Of a stretch of DNA of 64,000 bases, positions 49,022 through 61,500 are shown one piece after another (the first letter of the stretch is position 1; every line of letters starts with the position of its first letter). The DNA lies in contig SKCR01032770.1 of NCBI GenBank assembly GCA_019454045.1, positions 247,440 to 311,439 of the forward strand. Reading direction: 5' to 3'. This DNA comes from Zanthoxylum bungeanum. Taxonomy: Eukaryota; Streptophyta; Magnoliopsida; Sapindales; Rutaceae. The position numbers and the translations under genes were made by a program. The notes beneath the pieces were generated by a model. That model was not told where the DNA came from. It searched no databases and saw only the letters and a list, made by a program, of their open reading frames with translations.

Positions 49022-50909
49022 TTTTCTTTCCCCATTGTTGTACATTATTTATTTATGTCTTTATTTATTATCTATTTCTTTTTAATTTTTCTTTTTTTCT
49101 TCCTTTTGTTTTGTTTCGTTTCTTATTTCTTTTGCAGGATAACAAAATATTTCATCCAGGTTCACAAACTCTCTAGTCAAGTGAACTCATTCCTTGTCTT
49201 TTGTCTTTCTTATTGTTATATTGAGGACAATGTTTCATTTAGGTTGGGGGGTGGTATTATCATATGTTTTACCTGGTTTTGTATGTGTTATTCCTGTTGG
49301 TGTGTTATAAAAAAAATTATTATTTTATTTGTTTTTAGTCCTTGATAATGAAGCATAAGTGCTATCATGATATTGTTTGCTTTAGGGTGAAATCTTAGAA
49401 AAGATAAGTTCCTGATGTACTTTTATCTGATGCTTTGAGTAATTGATCTAGGTTAGACTCGTAAGCACTTAACTAAAGGTTTTTGGCAGTGAAAGGCTAT
49501 GTAGTTGGCAATGTGACTAGTTGAAGAGATTGTATGTCGATGAATGACTGTTTGCTTAGATGTCTATCTTGATTTCATAGTGTTATAATCTGTGGTATGG
49601 TAAAAGAATAAAAATAGAAAGTCTCTAACGAAATAAATTAAATCACCTATAACTAATAAGCGTGAAGCTACCCATATGCGAGTGTTATGACCACCATGAG
49701 GAGAAATGCTACCTTAAAGGGTAGGTATGTTGGAAAAAAATACTATATTGAGTAGACCGGGCCGGCGGTTCGGTTCCGGTTCGGAACCGAACCGAACCGG
49801 TTAGGAACCGAACCGAACCGGTTAATTCCGGTTCGGTTAGGAACCGAACCGAACCGGTTAATTCCGGTTCGGTTCCGGTTCCACACTAAAATGGAACCAG
49901 AACCGGAACCGGAACCGGAACCGAACCGTTCGGTTCTGGTTCCGGTTCCGGTTCCATTCGGTTTTTTTTTTTTTTTTTTTTTTTTTGAAAATAAAAGTTA
50001 AATTACAAATAATTACTTTAAATTATTTTTTTTGAAAATAATTACAAATAAAATTACATAATTACAAATAAAATTATGTAAATTACAAATTACGTTAAAT
50101 TACATTACATAATTACACTAAATTACAAATAAAATTCTTATTTAAAAAATTAAAAAAAAAATATTAATCCGGTTCCAACCGGAACCGTACGGTTCCGGTT
50201 GGAACCGTTTGGAACCGTTGGAACCGAACGGTTCCAACGGTTCCAACCGGTTCGGCTAGGGGAGGAACCCTAACCGAACCGGTTAGGTTCCGGTTCGGTT
50301 CTGGAACCGGAACCGGAACCGGTTGGAACCGGAACCGTCCGGTTCCAACCGGTTCGGTTCCGGTTCGGTTCCGGTTCCGAACCGGAACCTTGGCCGGGTC
50401 TAATATTGAGTACAAAAAGGCAATTACATAGCATAATTGAAATATCTAGGTTAGTTTGACCCATCAATCCCAATTTTTAAACGAAATCATTGAGTTGGCT
50501 TACCTAGGAATTAAGCTGTGAATGAACCTTTACACACACACACTGTGAGTCTAGCTTAGATGATTTATTCAAGGACTTGGATTTGAGTTGTATTCAGTAC
50601 TTTGAATGTTCACTGATTTCATTACCAGGCATTCATTGAGGACAATAATATGTGTAACTATTGGGACTATTTCATTTTATTTTGCATGATTGTATGTGTT
50701 TTAAATGAAGTTTGTGGGTGTCGTTGTTGTAAGCCCTCAAGAGACTATAACTCGTCCACTAGGGATACATAGGGGTTTAAAGGCTTGTTACATACACTAA
50801 ATGCAATCGTGATTCCTACGAAAATGGCTTAGATAGTTTTATTTATTTAGTTCTTACTTTATTTTACGCTTGAATTACTAGGGACTAGCAATAAGCTGGT
50901 TGGGGGTTG
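49022..50909 (+). other. Long 3' noncoding region and purine tract of the Athila/Tat element
   Basis: Contains ATTGAGGACAATGT near 49,220 and AGCAATAAGCTGGTTGGGGG just before the 3' LTR, both typical of this lineage. The purine-rich GGTTGGGGGTTG at 50,898-50,909 is the polypurine tract. No env-like gene is seen; the ORF at 49,055-49,345 is T-rich low complexity. A hAT-like MITE is inserted at 49,753. Confidence 0.75.
49753..50402. mobile_element. hAT-like MITE made largely of GGTTCCGGTTCGG repeats
   Basis: Ends TAGACCGGGCCGG and, inverted, TAGACCCGGCC. The 8-bp TSD ATATTGAG is perfect (49,745-49,752 and 50,403-50,410). About 200 bases at the left end and 240 at the right consist of AACCGAACCGG, GGAACC and GGTTCGG units in both orientations, so the ends are long inverted repeats of simple motifs. 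A T25-like run and AT-rich ATTACAAAT repeats fill the core. 650 bases, no coding sequence. Confidence 0.92.
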
Positions 50910-52128
50910 TGATAAGTGCACAGAAGTGTACTTGGAACATCGCTAACTCGGCTTAATTATCATGTATTTAATCTTAATTAGAGTCTATTTTGTGCTTTGT
51001 TATTAGGAGCAATAGAAAATGAATAATGGAGGAATTACACATGTTTTGGGACCTAATGGACGCATCGGAAAGCACGCGATAATAGCGGAAACAAAGAAGC
51101 GGCAAAGGCTAAAAGAACCAGTAGGCGCCGTGGCGCCTAAGTTCTTGGCGCCGCGACGCCCTCAGCAAAACCATGCCATACAACATGGTCGAGGATTGGG
51201 CGTCGTGACCACTTTTTTCTGGCGCTCCGGAAGAGTCCTAGAAGCTTACTTTAGTCGTGTTTTACGCATACATGGACTTCATGACTTCTTTATATAAACC
51301 CAAGCTCGTCATAAACCCTAAAAGAGAGGGAAAAAAAAGAGAGAAACAAATGTGAAACACACATCAAATAGCCAAAAACACAATTTCGAGAGAGAATGAT
51401 GAAGAACTTCAAGCCAACATGACATCTCTTTGATCTATCAAGGCTATATCTCTCTTCTGCATAGAGAACTATTCTCCTAGGCAAAGTTAAGGATGAACTA
51501 TTGTATTTGAATTCTTATGTTTATGTTCTTGATTCCTAAATGCTCTTAAATATTTAATACAATTGATGTTTTCTATTTTTTATTATCTTTCAATTTATGA
51601 ATCCAGAAACTTTGTTTATTCAACTTGTATATAGATTTAGTCATACTTTTGTATGTGTGATTGGGGAATTCAGTTATGACTGGTAAAGTTTTTTTACGAG
51701 TTGGTCTTCTGCTGCAGTATTGCCTGAGGGTATATTTTCGACGTTAGATAGGTCGTAATGATAACTTTGTGTGTTGTTAACATAGAGAAGATAAATCATC
51801 AATTACCTTAGAATTTAATATGCGTAGAATTGAATATCTTCTGATTGTTGGTTTAGGATGTGAAACCTTCAATTGACTAATAAAAGGAATTAACAACTAA
51901 ACATAGGAATTTGATACAAGAGGATTCCCAACGCTTTACTGTCTCTCTCGATTGATATCTTTTAGTTGTTTTTATTAATCTTTACTTTAATACCAATTCA
52001 ATCTATATCTTTTCATTAAGTTACTGCTAATATTTTGTTTAAGTAAATCAGTTTTTTGTAATCATCTCTCTGAGGAATCGACATCCCAACTATACTGCGA
52101 TAACCGCAAATACTTTTTGGGCGTAATT
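50910..52128 (+). repeat. 3' LTR of the Athila/Tat element
   Basis: 1,219 bases, aligned end to end with the 5' LTR. Substitutions and small indels are clearly more frequent than between the LTRs of the 31,936-35,027 element, so this insertion is older. Confidence 0.92.
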
Positions 52129-52226
52129 GGGTAGGTTCCAATTCCACTTAGTTAGGAACTAATTTTTTCCGAATAGGTTTCGGTTCTATGCGAAACCGGA
52201 ACCGAAACCGGTTTTACTCATCCATG

Positions 52227-52815
52227 GTCGTGGTCTATTATGATCGGTATTGTGGCTGTTGATGATGATTAAACAGTTGATTCCGAAGCTTTTTGTATAA
52301 TAAATTTTGGGTTATATATTTATGGAGAAGGATAAAACTTTTAAATAATTTCATATAATATCCTTTTATAAATTAGTTGTTTTTGTCAGCTCTCTCAATA
52401 CAATGTGAATTTTTAAAAAAAAATCTTGTGAATAATAATGTTTTTCGATCTAGTTTTAGGTCTTTGATCCTTTTGTATAGGTATATTTTTGCTAGCTAAA
52501 TATAATTTATTAAAGCACATATAACAAAATAAAATAAAGATACTTTTCATTCATGATAAGGTTTCTATCTAAAATGAAAATGTTTGATTGTGGAAAAAAA
52601 AAATTTGAACACCACAATATTAATTGTAGTTATATCACGTAATTAAAACAACATCCAATAATATATTATTATGTGTTAAAATATTAAATAAATGATAATT
52701 ATATTTAATATAATATTGAGATAAAAACAATAAAAATAATCATACTTGTCTAATACAACAAAGATAAAATAAGAATTAAAAATTCAAAAACTGGACTTCA
52801 TTCCACTCAAAAATT
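52227..52815. other. Intergenic, no gene recognised
   Basis: AT-rich, no supported ORF. Confidence 0.6.
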
Positions 52816-53220
52816 TTCAATCATAAAACCTTAGCCATCAAGACAATCAATTTCACCCACGTGATTGGGCGATCAAACACACGAGTGAAGAACACGTGTA
52901 GCGTTAGATGAGAGGCTACAGAAAATGAAATGACCGAACGAGTCCAATTCCCAGTTCCGTGTATGCTCAAATGTTTGTATTTGTCACTAGTCAAAGCCAA
53001 ATGCGCTAACACATTCAATCTTTGCAACAGCTTCATGAAATCAAGTCTCCGGTCCACACCACCTACAAATTATGAGGAAAGCAAATATATATATATATAT
53101 ATAATTAAATAGCTTTTTACGTTTCAGAAAGCAATTCACATAAAAGAATCATCGATAAAGATCTCTGTGTTGTTGCAATTAGACATATAAACAATAATAA
53201 AATACTAGTAATCACAGGAT

Positions 53221-53330
53221 ATGGTCAAGTGTTAATATTCGTTCGGTCACGGATTCAAATCTTGAAAACTACCTCTGCCTGAAAAAATAGGAACAATCTA
53301 GGATCCATACTGAATATAGTATAATGTAAT
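53221..53330 (+). repeat. Second degenerate Au-like SINE fragment
   Basis: ATGGTCAAGTGTT, then GGTCACGGATTCAAATCTTG and AAAACTACCTCTGCC, follow the order of the Au SINE head (GGTCACGGGTTCGAGYC, then GGAAACAGCCTCTTGC). The B-box is mutated. Confidence 0.6.
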
Positions 53331-53357
53331 GTCCTTGCATCAAATTTCTCTTATATG

Positions 53358-53600
53358 ACCGGCCGGTCAGATCAGGAACCGACCACTCCAATCCGATTGA
53401 ACAATCTGGCTACAATAAAACCGATCAAAATTGATGAATTGATCCGGCTGGGCTTTTTACCCCAAAAAAAATTAACCAAAAAATAAATAATTAATTTTTA
53501 TTTAATTAAAATTACTTATTATGTAGCCAATTCTGCCAATTCAATCGGAATGGTTCAACTAATAGAACCAGTGACCCATTAAACTTTTTAAATCACTTCT
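53358..53600. repeat. Possible further degenerate MITE with ACCGG motifs
   Basis: ACCGGCCGGTCAGATC at the left and AATCGG, GGTTCAACTAATAGAACC at the right surround an AT-rich core, the same layout as the hAT-like MITEs. No clear terminal repeat or TSD could be fixed. Confidence 0.35.
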
Positions 53601-54870
53601 TCAACCACCAATCAAGTTTTTAAAACAATGTATATTACACATCATTGACCTGAATGAAACAGGAATCGATACTGAAGTAAAATGATTTGATGTCAATTCA
53701 AATATCAAAATGTTATAAATTTTCCTTTTGACTTGAAGGATTATTGAATTGTATGTCAAAGTGACAACTAAAAAACCATATTGCATGAAAATTTGATGCA
53801 CCGTGGAGTATTGTATGTACTAGGAATGCAATCTTCAAGAATAAAAAAGTCTAAGAGAACTACCACTAGCAAGAATTTGAAAGCATGCGTCTCATATGAC
53901 TAAAATAATAATATTAAGAAAGAAAAAAGTGCAAAAATTTATTCACTAACCACCGATGTCTTCGGAATGTTACTTTCAAGAAGATAAAGGCAAACTATCA
54001 AGAGGCCTTTTTCTGCAGTCATCGCTGACACATGACTGAACCACCAGCAAAACAGTGAGATTCGAAATGTGAGGGTGGCCACTGCAGTCTCATCAGGAAC
54101 CTACCTGAGTGCAAATTAGAAAACAGTGACCCAATTGACAAATTAATTAGAGGCTAGGATCTGATGAAGAACCAAATGGCATTTGTATGTAATGACTTGG
54201 CAACAACTACCACTAATTCAAGATTACATTCCGATTTACTTCATAGCACCAAGTCAAATAACAAGATCAGAAATCTCTGGTGCATGATGGGGATTCTAGG
54301 TTTAGGCCGGAAAGCAATAACAATCCTCAAAGAAATCAAAATGAAAAGGGTGACTTCAGTGAAAGGCATTTCAACAACTTCCTATGTGGAAGCATAAACA
54401 ACAAGATAAACGTCGACATCTCTCAGAATAATCAACATATATGTTTAAAAACTGCATAGAGGAAAAGAACCCAGATAGCTCATAACTATGGTATCAAAAC
54501 ATCTTGAACATTTATTCGACAAGATAATTACCCATGATATCAGCAATGCATCCTGGGAATGTTCTAGAAACTTGACTGAAAAGCACCAACTACGTGATTC
54601 CCTTTGCAACTCAACAATCTCTGCCATGAAATATAGACAGGATTATGCCAGTTGTTTCTGAGACGCAAAAACAAAATTACGAAAACTTTAGTAAGTAAAA
54701 GTACTAGATTATAACCATTTAACCATAGACCTACATTGGACAGTATATGGCATATCCAATTGAAAACGGTATACGTAGAATTCGGCAAAATAAATTAAAT
54801 AATTAGAATATGTAGAAACATTACCTAAGAATTTTGCAAGCTCCTTAATCCAACGCCAAAAAGAAGGATG

Positions 54871-55194
54871 CATGGCAACGGGCCGGGCTCGGGCCGGACT
54901 TCAAAGCCCGGCCAGAGCCCGGCAAAAAAAAATTTGGCCCGGGCCCGGAAAAAGCCCGGCCCGGTTATAAATAAAAATATTTATTTATTTATTTTAAGCC
55001 CGGACCCGATTTTTTTATTATAAAAAATTATAAATATAAGAAATTATTATATAAATATATATATTTTATAATTAAAAAATATTTATTTATTTATTTTAAG
55101 CCCGGCCCGGGCCCGGGCCCGAGTCGGGCCCCCATTTTGAAGCCCGGCCCGGGCTTTTTTCGCCTCGGGCCGGGCCTCGGGCTTTTTTGCCATG
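54871..55194. mobile_element. MITE-like element made of GGCCCG repeats
   Basis: Short inverted ends CATGGCAACGGGCC and CATGGCAAAAAAGCCC (right end inverted). Both arms are GGCCCGGGC, CGGGCC and GCCCGG units; the core is AT-rich with the repeated ATTTATTTATTTATTTTAAGC at both sides. No clear TSD. 324 bases, no coding sequence. The layout matches the hAT-like MITEs but the terminal motif differs. Confidence 0.65.
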
Positions 55195-55569
55195 TATAGG
55201 AACTGATATGAATTGAATTAAACTTCAAAACAGCAGATTCTCTCAAATCATAACATAGAATAGCAAATTGAGATGCAAGATGCTTGGAGTTGGACAAGTT
55301 AAACCTGAAAGCGTTACTAATTAGTAAGTCCATATACAAGTTACAACACATCAATCCTTGAGAAAATTAGCAGTATATTGGTTGGGATAAAAAACATAAT
55401 GAAATTTTCTTGCACCAAAATAGTTAGAATTTAAGAAACACAGGTAGACCCCAAATAAGGGCTAGTGAACATTTAAACCTTCATATCTTCCTTGTGAATT
55501 GCATAAGGTGCAGCGTGGATTTTGAAATCAGAGAGCAAATGTCAAAAGCTCCATGGCAAGAGGAACTAC
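55195..55569 (-). other. Probable REV1 3' untranslated region
   Basis: Directly follows the REV1 stop on the minus strand. No canonical AATAAA signal is visible here. A GT donor-like site near 55,480 leaves open that the UTR is spliced. Confidence 0.4.
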
Positions 55570-58500
55570 TCATTCTATATGCATGCTTCCTCCATAGTTA
55601 TGACCCACAGATGTCTGGAAAACAAGGTTTAAAAACAAGCGGAACTGAGTAAGAAATCAAATGCAAAACCTTGAAAAAGAAACCCATCTCATCATATCTC
55701 TTTTCATGAGAATCAAGAATGTTTATAAAAGCATACAAATCAGAGGGACTTCGAGTAGTAATCCCCCAGCGGAGTTAAATGCAAACCATTGCAACAAACA
55801 ATCTTACACCAGTGATTTTGAGTGGAACTTTCTAACATAAAACCAGCCATGCCACAATGTCAAGGGAAAACCAACGTCACCAGGTGATTACAAGCATGCA
55901 CAACAGAGTAATGAAGTCCTAATTGTTTCTACAGAAACTATACCATAAAGGAAGAAAATTTATTATCCCCAATCCATCAGTTCATAGATTACGGGTTATA
56001 AACGCTACAGACTTAATAATCTGCATAACCAAGTGGGCTACTGTCACAGTGTCTCATTGTAATGCTAGAGAAATCCCAGCAAGTTTGTTTCAAGTCCCTT
56101 ACAATACATCTTGTGAAGTCCAGTTAATAGAAAGTAGAAGCAAATGGAAACAAAAAACATGATGCTCTACAGGTAAATCGTAACTGTTACCATAAGTACA
56201 TAGATGCTCTTCTAAGTTCTGTCCAAGAAAATTCAAAATGGGAAACTAGACATACTAACCTGAAGATAAGGTAAAACAATGTTGTAAACTTGTGAAAAAA
56301 ATTCCGACTTCACCATAATCCTGAAAGATTAAAAGGTCAAATGAAGATATCATTTAAAGTTAGTAATAACAAATAAGGTACGTGCAACATTGAAAACCAA
56401 CTAAACAGAATAGTGTATTGCCCATAAAATAAACTAAAAACATCCAAACAACATTACCATGGTATGCAAGTCATGATATATATCACATATGAAGACCGGT
56501 CGAAGCTCCACTATATTCATCGTACAGTAACAAACAGAGATGGTGATGAAGGCACAAAAATGTGATATTTTCATTCTCACATTCCCAAGTTCATGTTAAA
56601 CAATTATAGGATAGATTCGAAATGAACTAGAAAAAAAATTTCTGTTAATAAGCAAAGATGTATACATATATATATATATGAACTGTCGTGACAATCCTAT
56701 CACACTGGGAGGTTATTGGGGAAAAATCTATATACTACTAATGTCGAATCAAGATAAACTAAGCTGGAATTAAGATCTCATTTATAAAGGCAAATCCAAA
56801 TGTCAGAAGAGCTACGACGCAAGCAAATTTTCAGTTGGATTACAAAATGCTAATTTGGCTAAAAAGCTAAAACTGTTAATCAATCAATGAATCAAATATT
56901 TCGTGAAAGACATGGAATAGTCACCAATGTCTTGAGATATTAAAGAATATATATCTAAGAAAAGCATCATCAATTGAACTTAATTTCCACATTTTCGTAA
57001 GATGTATTCTTGATGGGGGAAACAATGATAAGACTTACAACAATATCAACCAAATAAAGCTCTATCCTTGCAAAGAAGCTCAACAGAACATAAAATTAGT
57101 AAACCAGCTTTGCATAAATACCTTCTCAGAAGACGAAAACAAACATAAATTTCCTCAATATCTACTTCTATCTTTAATTCAATATATTGGCTGAGGAGCT
57201 CACATAAGCTATGAATCGCTTCATCCCATCCATCAGAACTCGCATCTGGAAGATGTAGAGGTACAGATATAGTATGTTGCAGTATTCGAGATAAATATGT
57301 AGTTGATCCAGACTTGTAGTACATATCTGCCAGAATGTTCAGTATCAAGAAGTTGCTGGCTTTAAACTTATCAACCCACAGTGGAGGACTTCCAGCCCAA
57401 AGATTACTGCTCACCACAGGTTCATTTAATCCCAAAAGATTCTCAGCAGCCTTGAAACCTATCGGTTCCTGTTGATTATCTGGAACCAAGGCAGCATTAC
57501 GAGTGAACTCATTCTCTCTGTGTGCAGGAAGCAGCTCAACTATATCAACTCTCACTTCTTCCGGTAACTGTTCTAAAACTGAGGTATCTACTTGACTAAG
57601 AGATGAAGGCAATAAATCAGTTTTATTTAGACCTAAAGTGGGACCGACCCCACTGCAGGATCCTGCTCTCAAAACAGATACTGCCTGCAGTTCCTCAACT
57701 GTATACTGTTCAGCCTAACAAAAAGATACAATTTTTTTTTGTCAAATATCTATTGAGAAGCAAAGCCAGAATGATAATGTCAATGATAAGAAGTTACCTT
57801 TACTTCTACAGGTCCTCTGGTCTGGGCGACCTTATCAGAATTGAGAGGTCGCTTTCCCTTGTTTACAGCACCTTAATCAACAAAATCAACGCATCCATGA
57901 GGAACTGTTAGAGATTAATGTATACTACCATAGTATTCATATAAAACCCTGGTAAGAAGAGATCACCTTCAGGTCCATGAGCAGAGTCGCATAAAGAACT
58001 TCTGGTATTTTTGCCTTTGTCTTTGTTCTTAGCAATAAAATCAACTAACTTTCCACCATAAGTTACATTCAGTTCTGAAAACAGTTCTGGAGGAAGATTC
58101 TCTACCACTCCCATATCAAGATGGCACAAAGGTGGCAGTGTTTGGTTTGAAGAAGTTTGACAACTGGACAAATTATTGTCCACTTGAACAGAATGCCCAA
58201 TTGCATTGGTGCATAACTGACCCAGAGTTCCCCCACTGCTATGTCCCACACGATCTATAAAGAAAATCATAAATGGAATATTATTAACCAAATCAATAAT
58301 AAAAGCAAATGTTAAGCATAAATATGATTGGAAAATGCAAATATTTTGATAACTACACGTGCCCTTCTTTTGCCTGAAGATGGAATAACTCCCAAATATT
58401 AACATCTTAAAATTTAAGATATCAGTTTATAGTAACTTATCTTAGAATTAATTCAAAGTAGGATCGGATTCAGTATATTATGTTCAGCAATACTAAATAT

Positions 58501-61500
58501 ATACACACATATCAACATACCTTTGAGCATGATACCCATAAAAACTTAAGATAGTGTGGATACTTTTACCTCCGACACATGCACTTTGAGACAAAACTAT
58601 GTGATTGTTTTTGTTTTTAATACATTTTCCTGATCTACTATGTAACATCATGAATGCTAATCAGATTTTTGGTTAACATACTAATCAGTAAAATGCACCT
58701 CTCAAATAAACAACTTTGATTCTCATCTATGAGAATTTTAAATTTCAAGCAGAGTAAGAAAACAGAAAATCCTGTTAAACACTATTATATAAACATAACA
58801 GAAAATCCTGTTAAACACTATTATATAAACATACAACAGTCTTTCTTTCTTCCAGAAATCATCGGATTTCCTAATGTCAATGTTCAACTACAACTCACCA
58901 ACCACAGACAGAATGATCAGAAATTTTTATCAAAATACTATTAGAAATCATCAAAGACATATAATTTGCAATATGCTAATTTATAATACCTATATTAGTC
59001 CTCTCTCCAGTAATATTATTGATATCACGATGCTCTTCAGTACTAGCTGATGCAGATGTGAGCCATGATCTTAAAGTGTTTCTTTCAACCCCTTCAAACC
59101 AACAAAGTTAAAAGGCTATTTTATCAGAAATATATTTCAATTATTAGAACAAACAATATTGCAGTGAGGAAAAAAGTCTAATATTACATCTAAGTTGGCC
59201 ATAGAAATAGCATAAAAGCTATGCCTAAAGCAACTCCATCAACTGTAGGAAATTAATTAGAATACAGATGGTATGAACTGTATTCAGCACAACATAACAA
59301 GTACCTTGTTTAGAAGTGTCTGCACTTTCAAGCTTTGAAACTTGCAAGCCAATACCCCGAATGTCCTGAACATCTGCACAAAACCAATCAAAATACTAAG
59401 ACATGGTTATCTTAGTATCAACCAAATACAAAATGAAACATAAAGGAGTTTACAAAGTTCATAAATATAAAAAAGTTAACCATTAAATTAACTAACAAAA
59501 AATATAACACTGAAATAATCAAATAACTGTGCTAGAACAATAGAAAGTCTAGAATGATTAAGATCAGACCAGATTCAAAACTTCTCCACCTGTGATCAAT
59601 CAATACTATGGTTTGCTAAAAAGCTTTGTAGGCGATTCTCAACATATAATCGATCCTACAAAATTTCCTTTGGTTTTAACCATTCCTAGTCATCCAAGCG
59701 AGTAAAAGCGCTCATATTTTCCTTATACTAAGTTCTTTGAATCAAATCCCAAAGGCTGTCATAGCCAAGCCGGCAATTGATATATCACCAGCAGCATCTC
59801 CATAAATGCCACTACTAGCCATCCATCACTCACATACTAGACGTTTCATAACCAAGTCTGAAATGACATATCAATCGGCATCTCCATAAATGAACTTACT
59901 AGCCATCCATCACTTACCAGACTCTTTGACTTCTAAGTTGTAACAATAACAAGTTAGAATGTCTTGTAGAACACACCTGACTCACTTTACAGAACCATCA
60001 AAATCAGAACCAAAGGGGCACAAACAGACAATATATGTAAAGTGCCTCTTTTTTTCTTCAGTGGATACAGCTTAAATCTTTTTTGTTACCCTTTTTTAAC
60101 TTTACAACTAGTAACATGAATATGCTTTTCCAAAATGGAAGTTTTTGAAACTACTCTAAATTTGCTAGGCTTACTTACCTGAATTGAAAGACCCAAAGAG
60201 CTGCTTTGTTATCCTATGGAGCACTTCCACGTCATTAGTAGCAACTGGAACCTATAGCAACATAATAATCTTAATACTTCAACCTCTACTACATATACAA
60301 ATAGAATAAAAAATGAAACTACATTTGGTCCATAGCTACCGTCATTGAGTGGCTCATGTTATCACAGACTCCACAGCCCATATATTTTATAGGCTCGCCA
60401 GCATCTTGTTTTCTTTTTTTCATCTAGATGTTTCATATAAGAAATAAATAAACAAATGAAATGAAATTTAGTTCAAATAAAATGAAATTTAGTTCATACT
60501 ACACTTATAAATTAGACGTAACTTCTCAAGGAATTAAGGGCACATCATGACAAGAAGAAAGCAACACTCAACTGAGTGCACTGCATGATATAAATATAAA
60601 GCATGATTGCAGACACCTTAAGAGTAAAGGTACGTCCTTTCACTCCACATCCCTGCAACCGCAATGAAACCTCCTTGCAAATGCTCAAAAGGAAATGTTG
60701 AGACTGCAATGAATAATACACAATTCGTGACCTTCTTAAAAAGATAAAAATAAAAAGTCAGAGTAAGCTTCTATATGGCATCAGAATACCAACATCTTTC
60801 AAATCCCTAAACCTGACCCCCCAATTCACTTCAGCACCTATAGACTTGCTTTCCTGCAGATCATGTCATCTGTCAGCAAGGCTTAGATGGTTTCAAATAA
60901 CATGACAAAAGAAAAGAGGAAAAATGATCTTTAAAAAAAAAAAAAAAATAGAAACACATATATAAGAAAACATCTATGTAAGAATATGAAAAGGCCACCC
61001 AATAAGCAAAAGGTTAGCATTGCGCTCCAATTTCCAGCAAATTTCAGGATACTTTTTTGTCAGATCAGGCTGGTACTATTAGAGCAACTCCAAAAGATTC
61101 TTCAAATATTATTTAGTTACTAAATTGACAAGCCACATCATCAAAATTGGTTCCAAAAGAAACACCAATTGAGATTCTTCAAATTGGATTTTACTTATCG
61201 CTCTTTAATATTGAAGAGTGACTTATCTCTCTTCAAATATTATTATATAATATTTTTTCTCTCTTTATTTTATTGCAGTTGTGGTGGTTGGACTTACTAA
61301 TAACTATTTATATATTAAAATAATATAAATAAAGTAAATATCATTTAATTTGATTTAAATAATAAAATTTTATTTACATTATCTCTCTTCTATTAATATA
61401 ATATAATTTTTTATACACATCATCATCATTACTTATAATTATTTTTATATAAAAATCATATAACTAAAGTGGACCCATTCAATTTGATTAAAATAATATA

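Larger units (their letters stand above)
39812..52128 (+). mobile_element. Athila/Tat-type Ty3/Gypsy retrotransposon, degenerate
   Basis: The LTRs (39,812-41,037 and 50,910-52,128) both start TGATAAGTGCAC and end TTTTTGGGCGTAATT. The direct repeat GGGTAG at 39,806-39,811 and 52,129-52,134 is a 5-6 bp TSD. Order is LTR, primer-binding site, gag, protease region, reverse transcriptase, RNase H, integrase, long 3' region, purine tract, LTR. The order RT-RH-IN marks Gypsy. Many stops and frameshifts, plus two later insertions, show it is dead. The LTR right end lacks the usual CA. Confidence 0.92.
39271..52226. mobile_element. hAT-like MITE rich in GGAACCG, split by the Athila element
   Basis: The left part (39,271-39,811) starts TAGGGGTGAGCATT and is full of GGAACCGGTT and AAACCGG motifs. 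The right part (52,129-52,226) ends CGGTTTTACTCATCCATG, an eroded inverted copy of the start. The flanking 8 bases ATTGTGGT and GTCGTGGT match at 6 of 8. Removing the Athila insertion gives a roughly 630-bp MITE. An unusual non-repetitive block with CGCGACACTGAGC lies at 39,484-39,620. Confidence 0.7.
52818..54868 (-). other. Exon-like blocks downstream of REV1, minus strand, unassigned
   Basis: GC-richer blocks with plausible minus-strand splice signals are separated by AT-rich sequence: 53,067-52,818 (acceptor TTTGTAG/GTGG, open to a stop near 52,821), 54,103-53,953 (open in one frame, begins VPDETAVATLTF, ends IPKTSV), 54,650-54,537, and 54,868-54,824 (donor CTTAG/GTAATG). The first two can be joined in frame, giving SV then GVDRRLDFMKLLQ, but the other blocks carry stops in the matching frames. 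I recognise no protein. Possibilities are a spliced long 3' UTR of REV1, a noncoding transcript, or a decayed gene. Confidence 0.25.

Noticed and set aside
49055..49345. Possible env-like ORF after Athila pol
   Set aside because: It is a T-rich Phe-dominated stretch covering the noncoding region, with no signal or envelope features.
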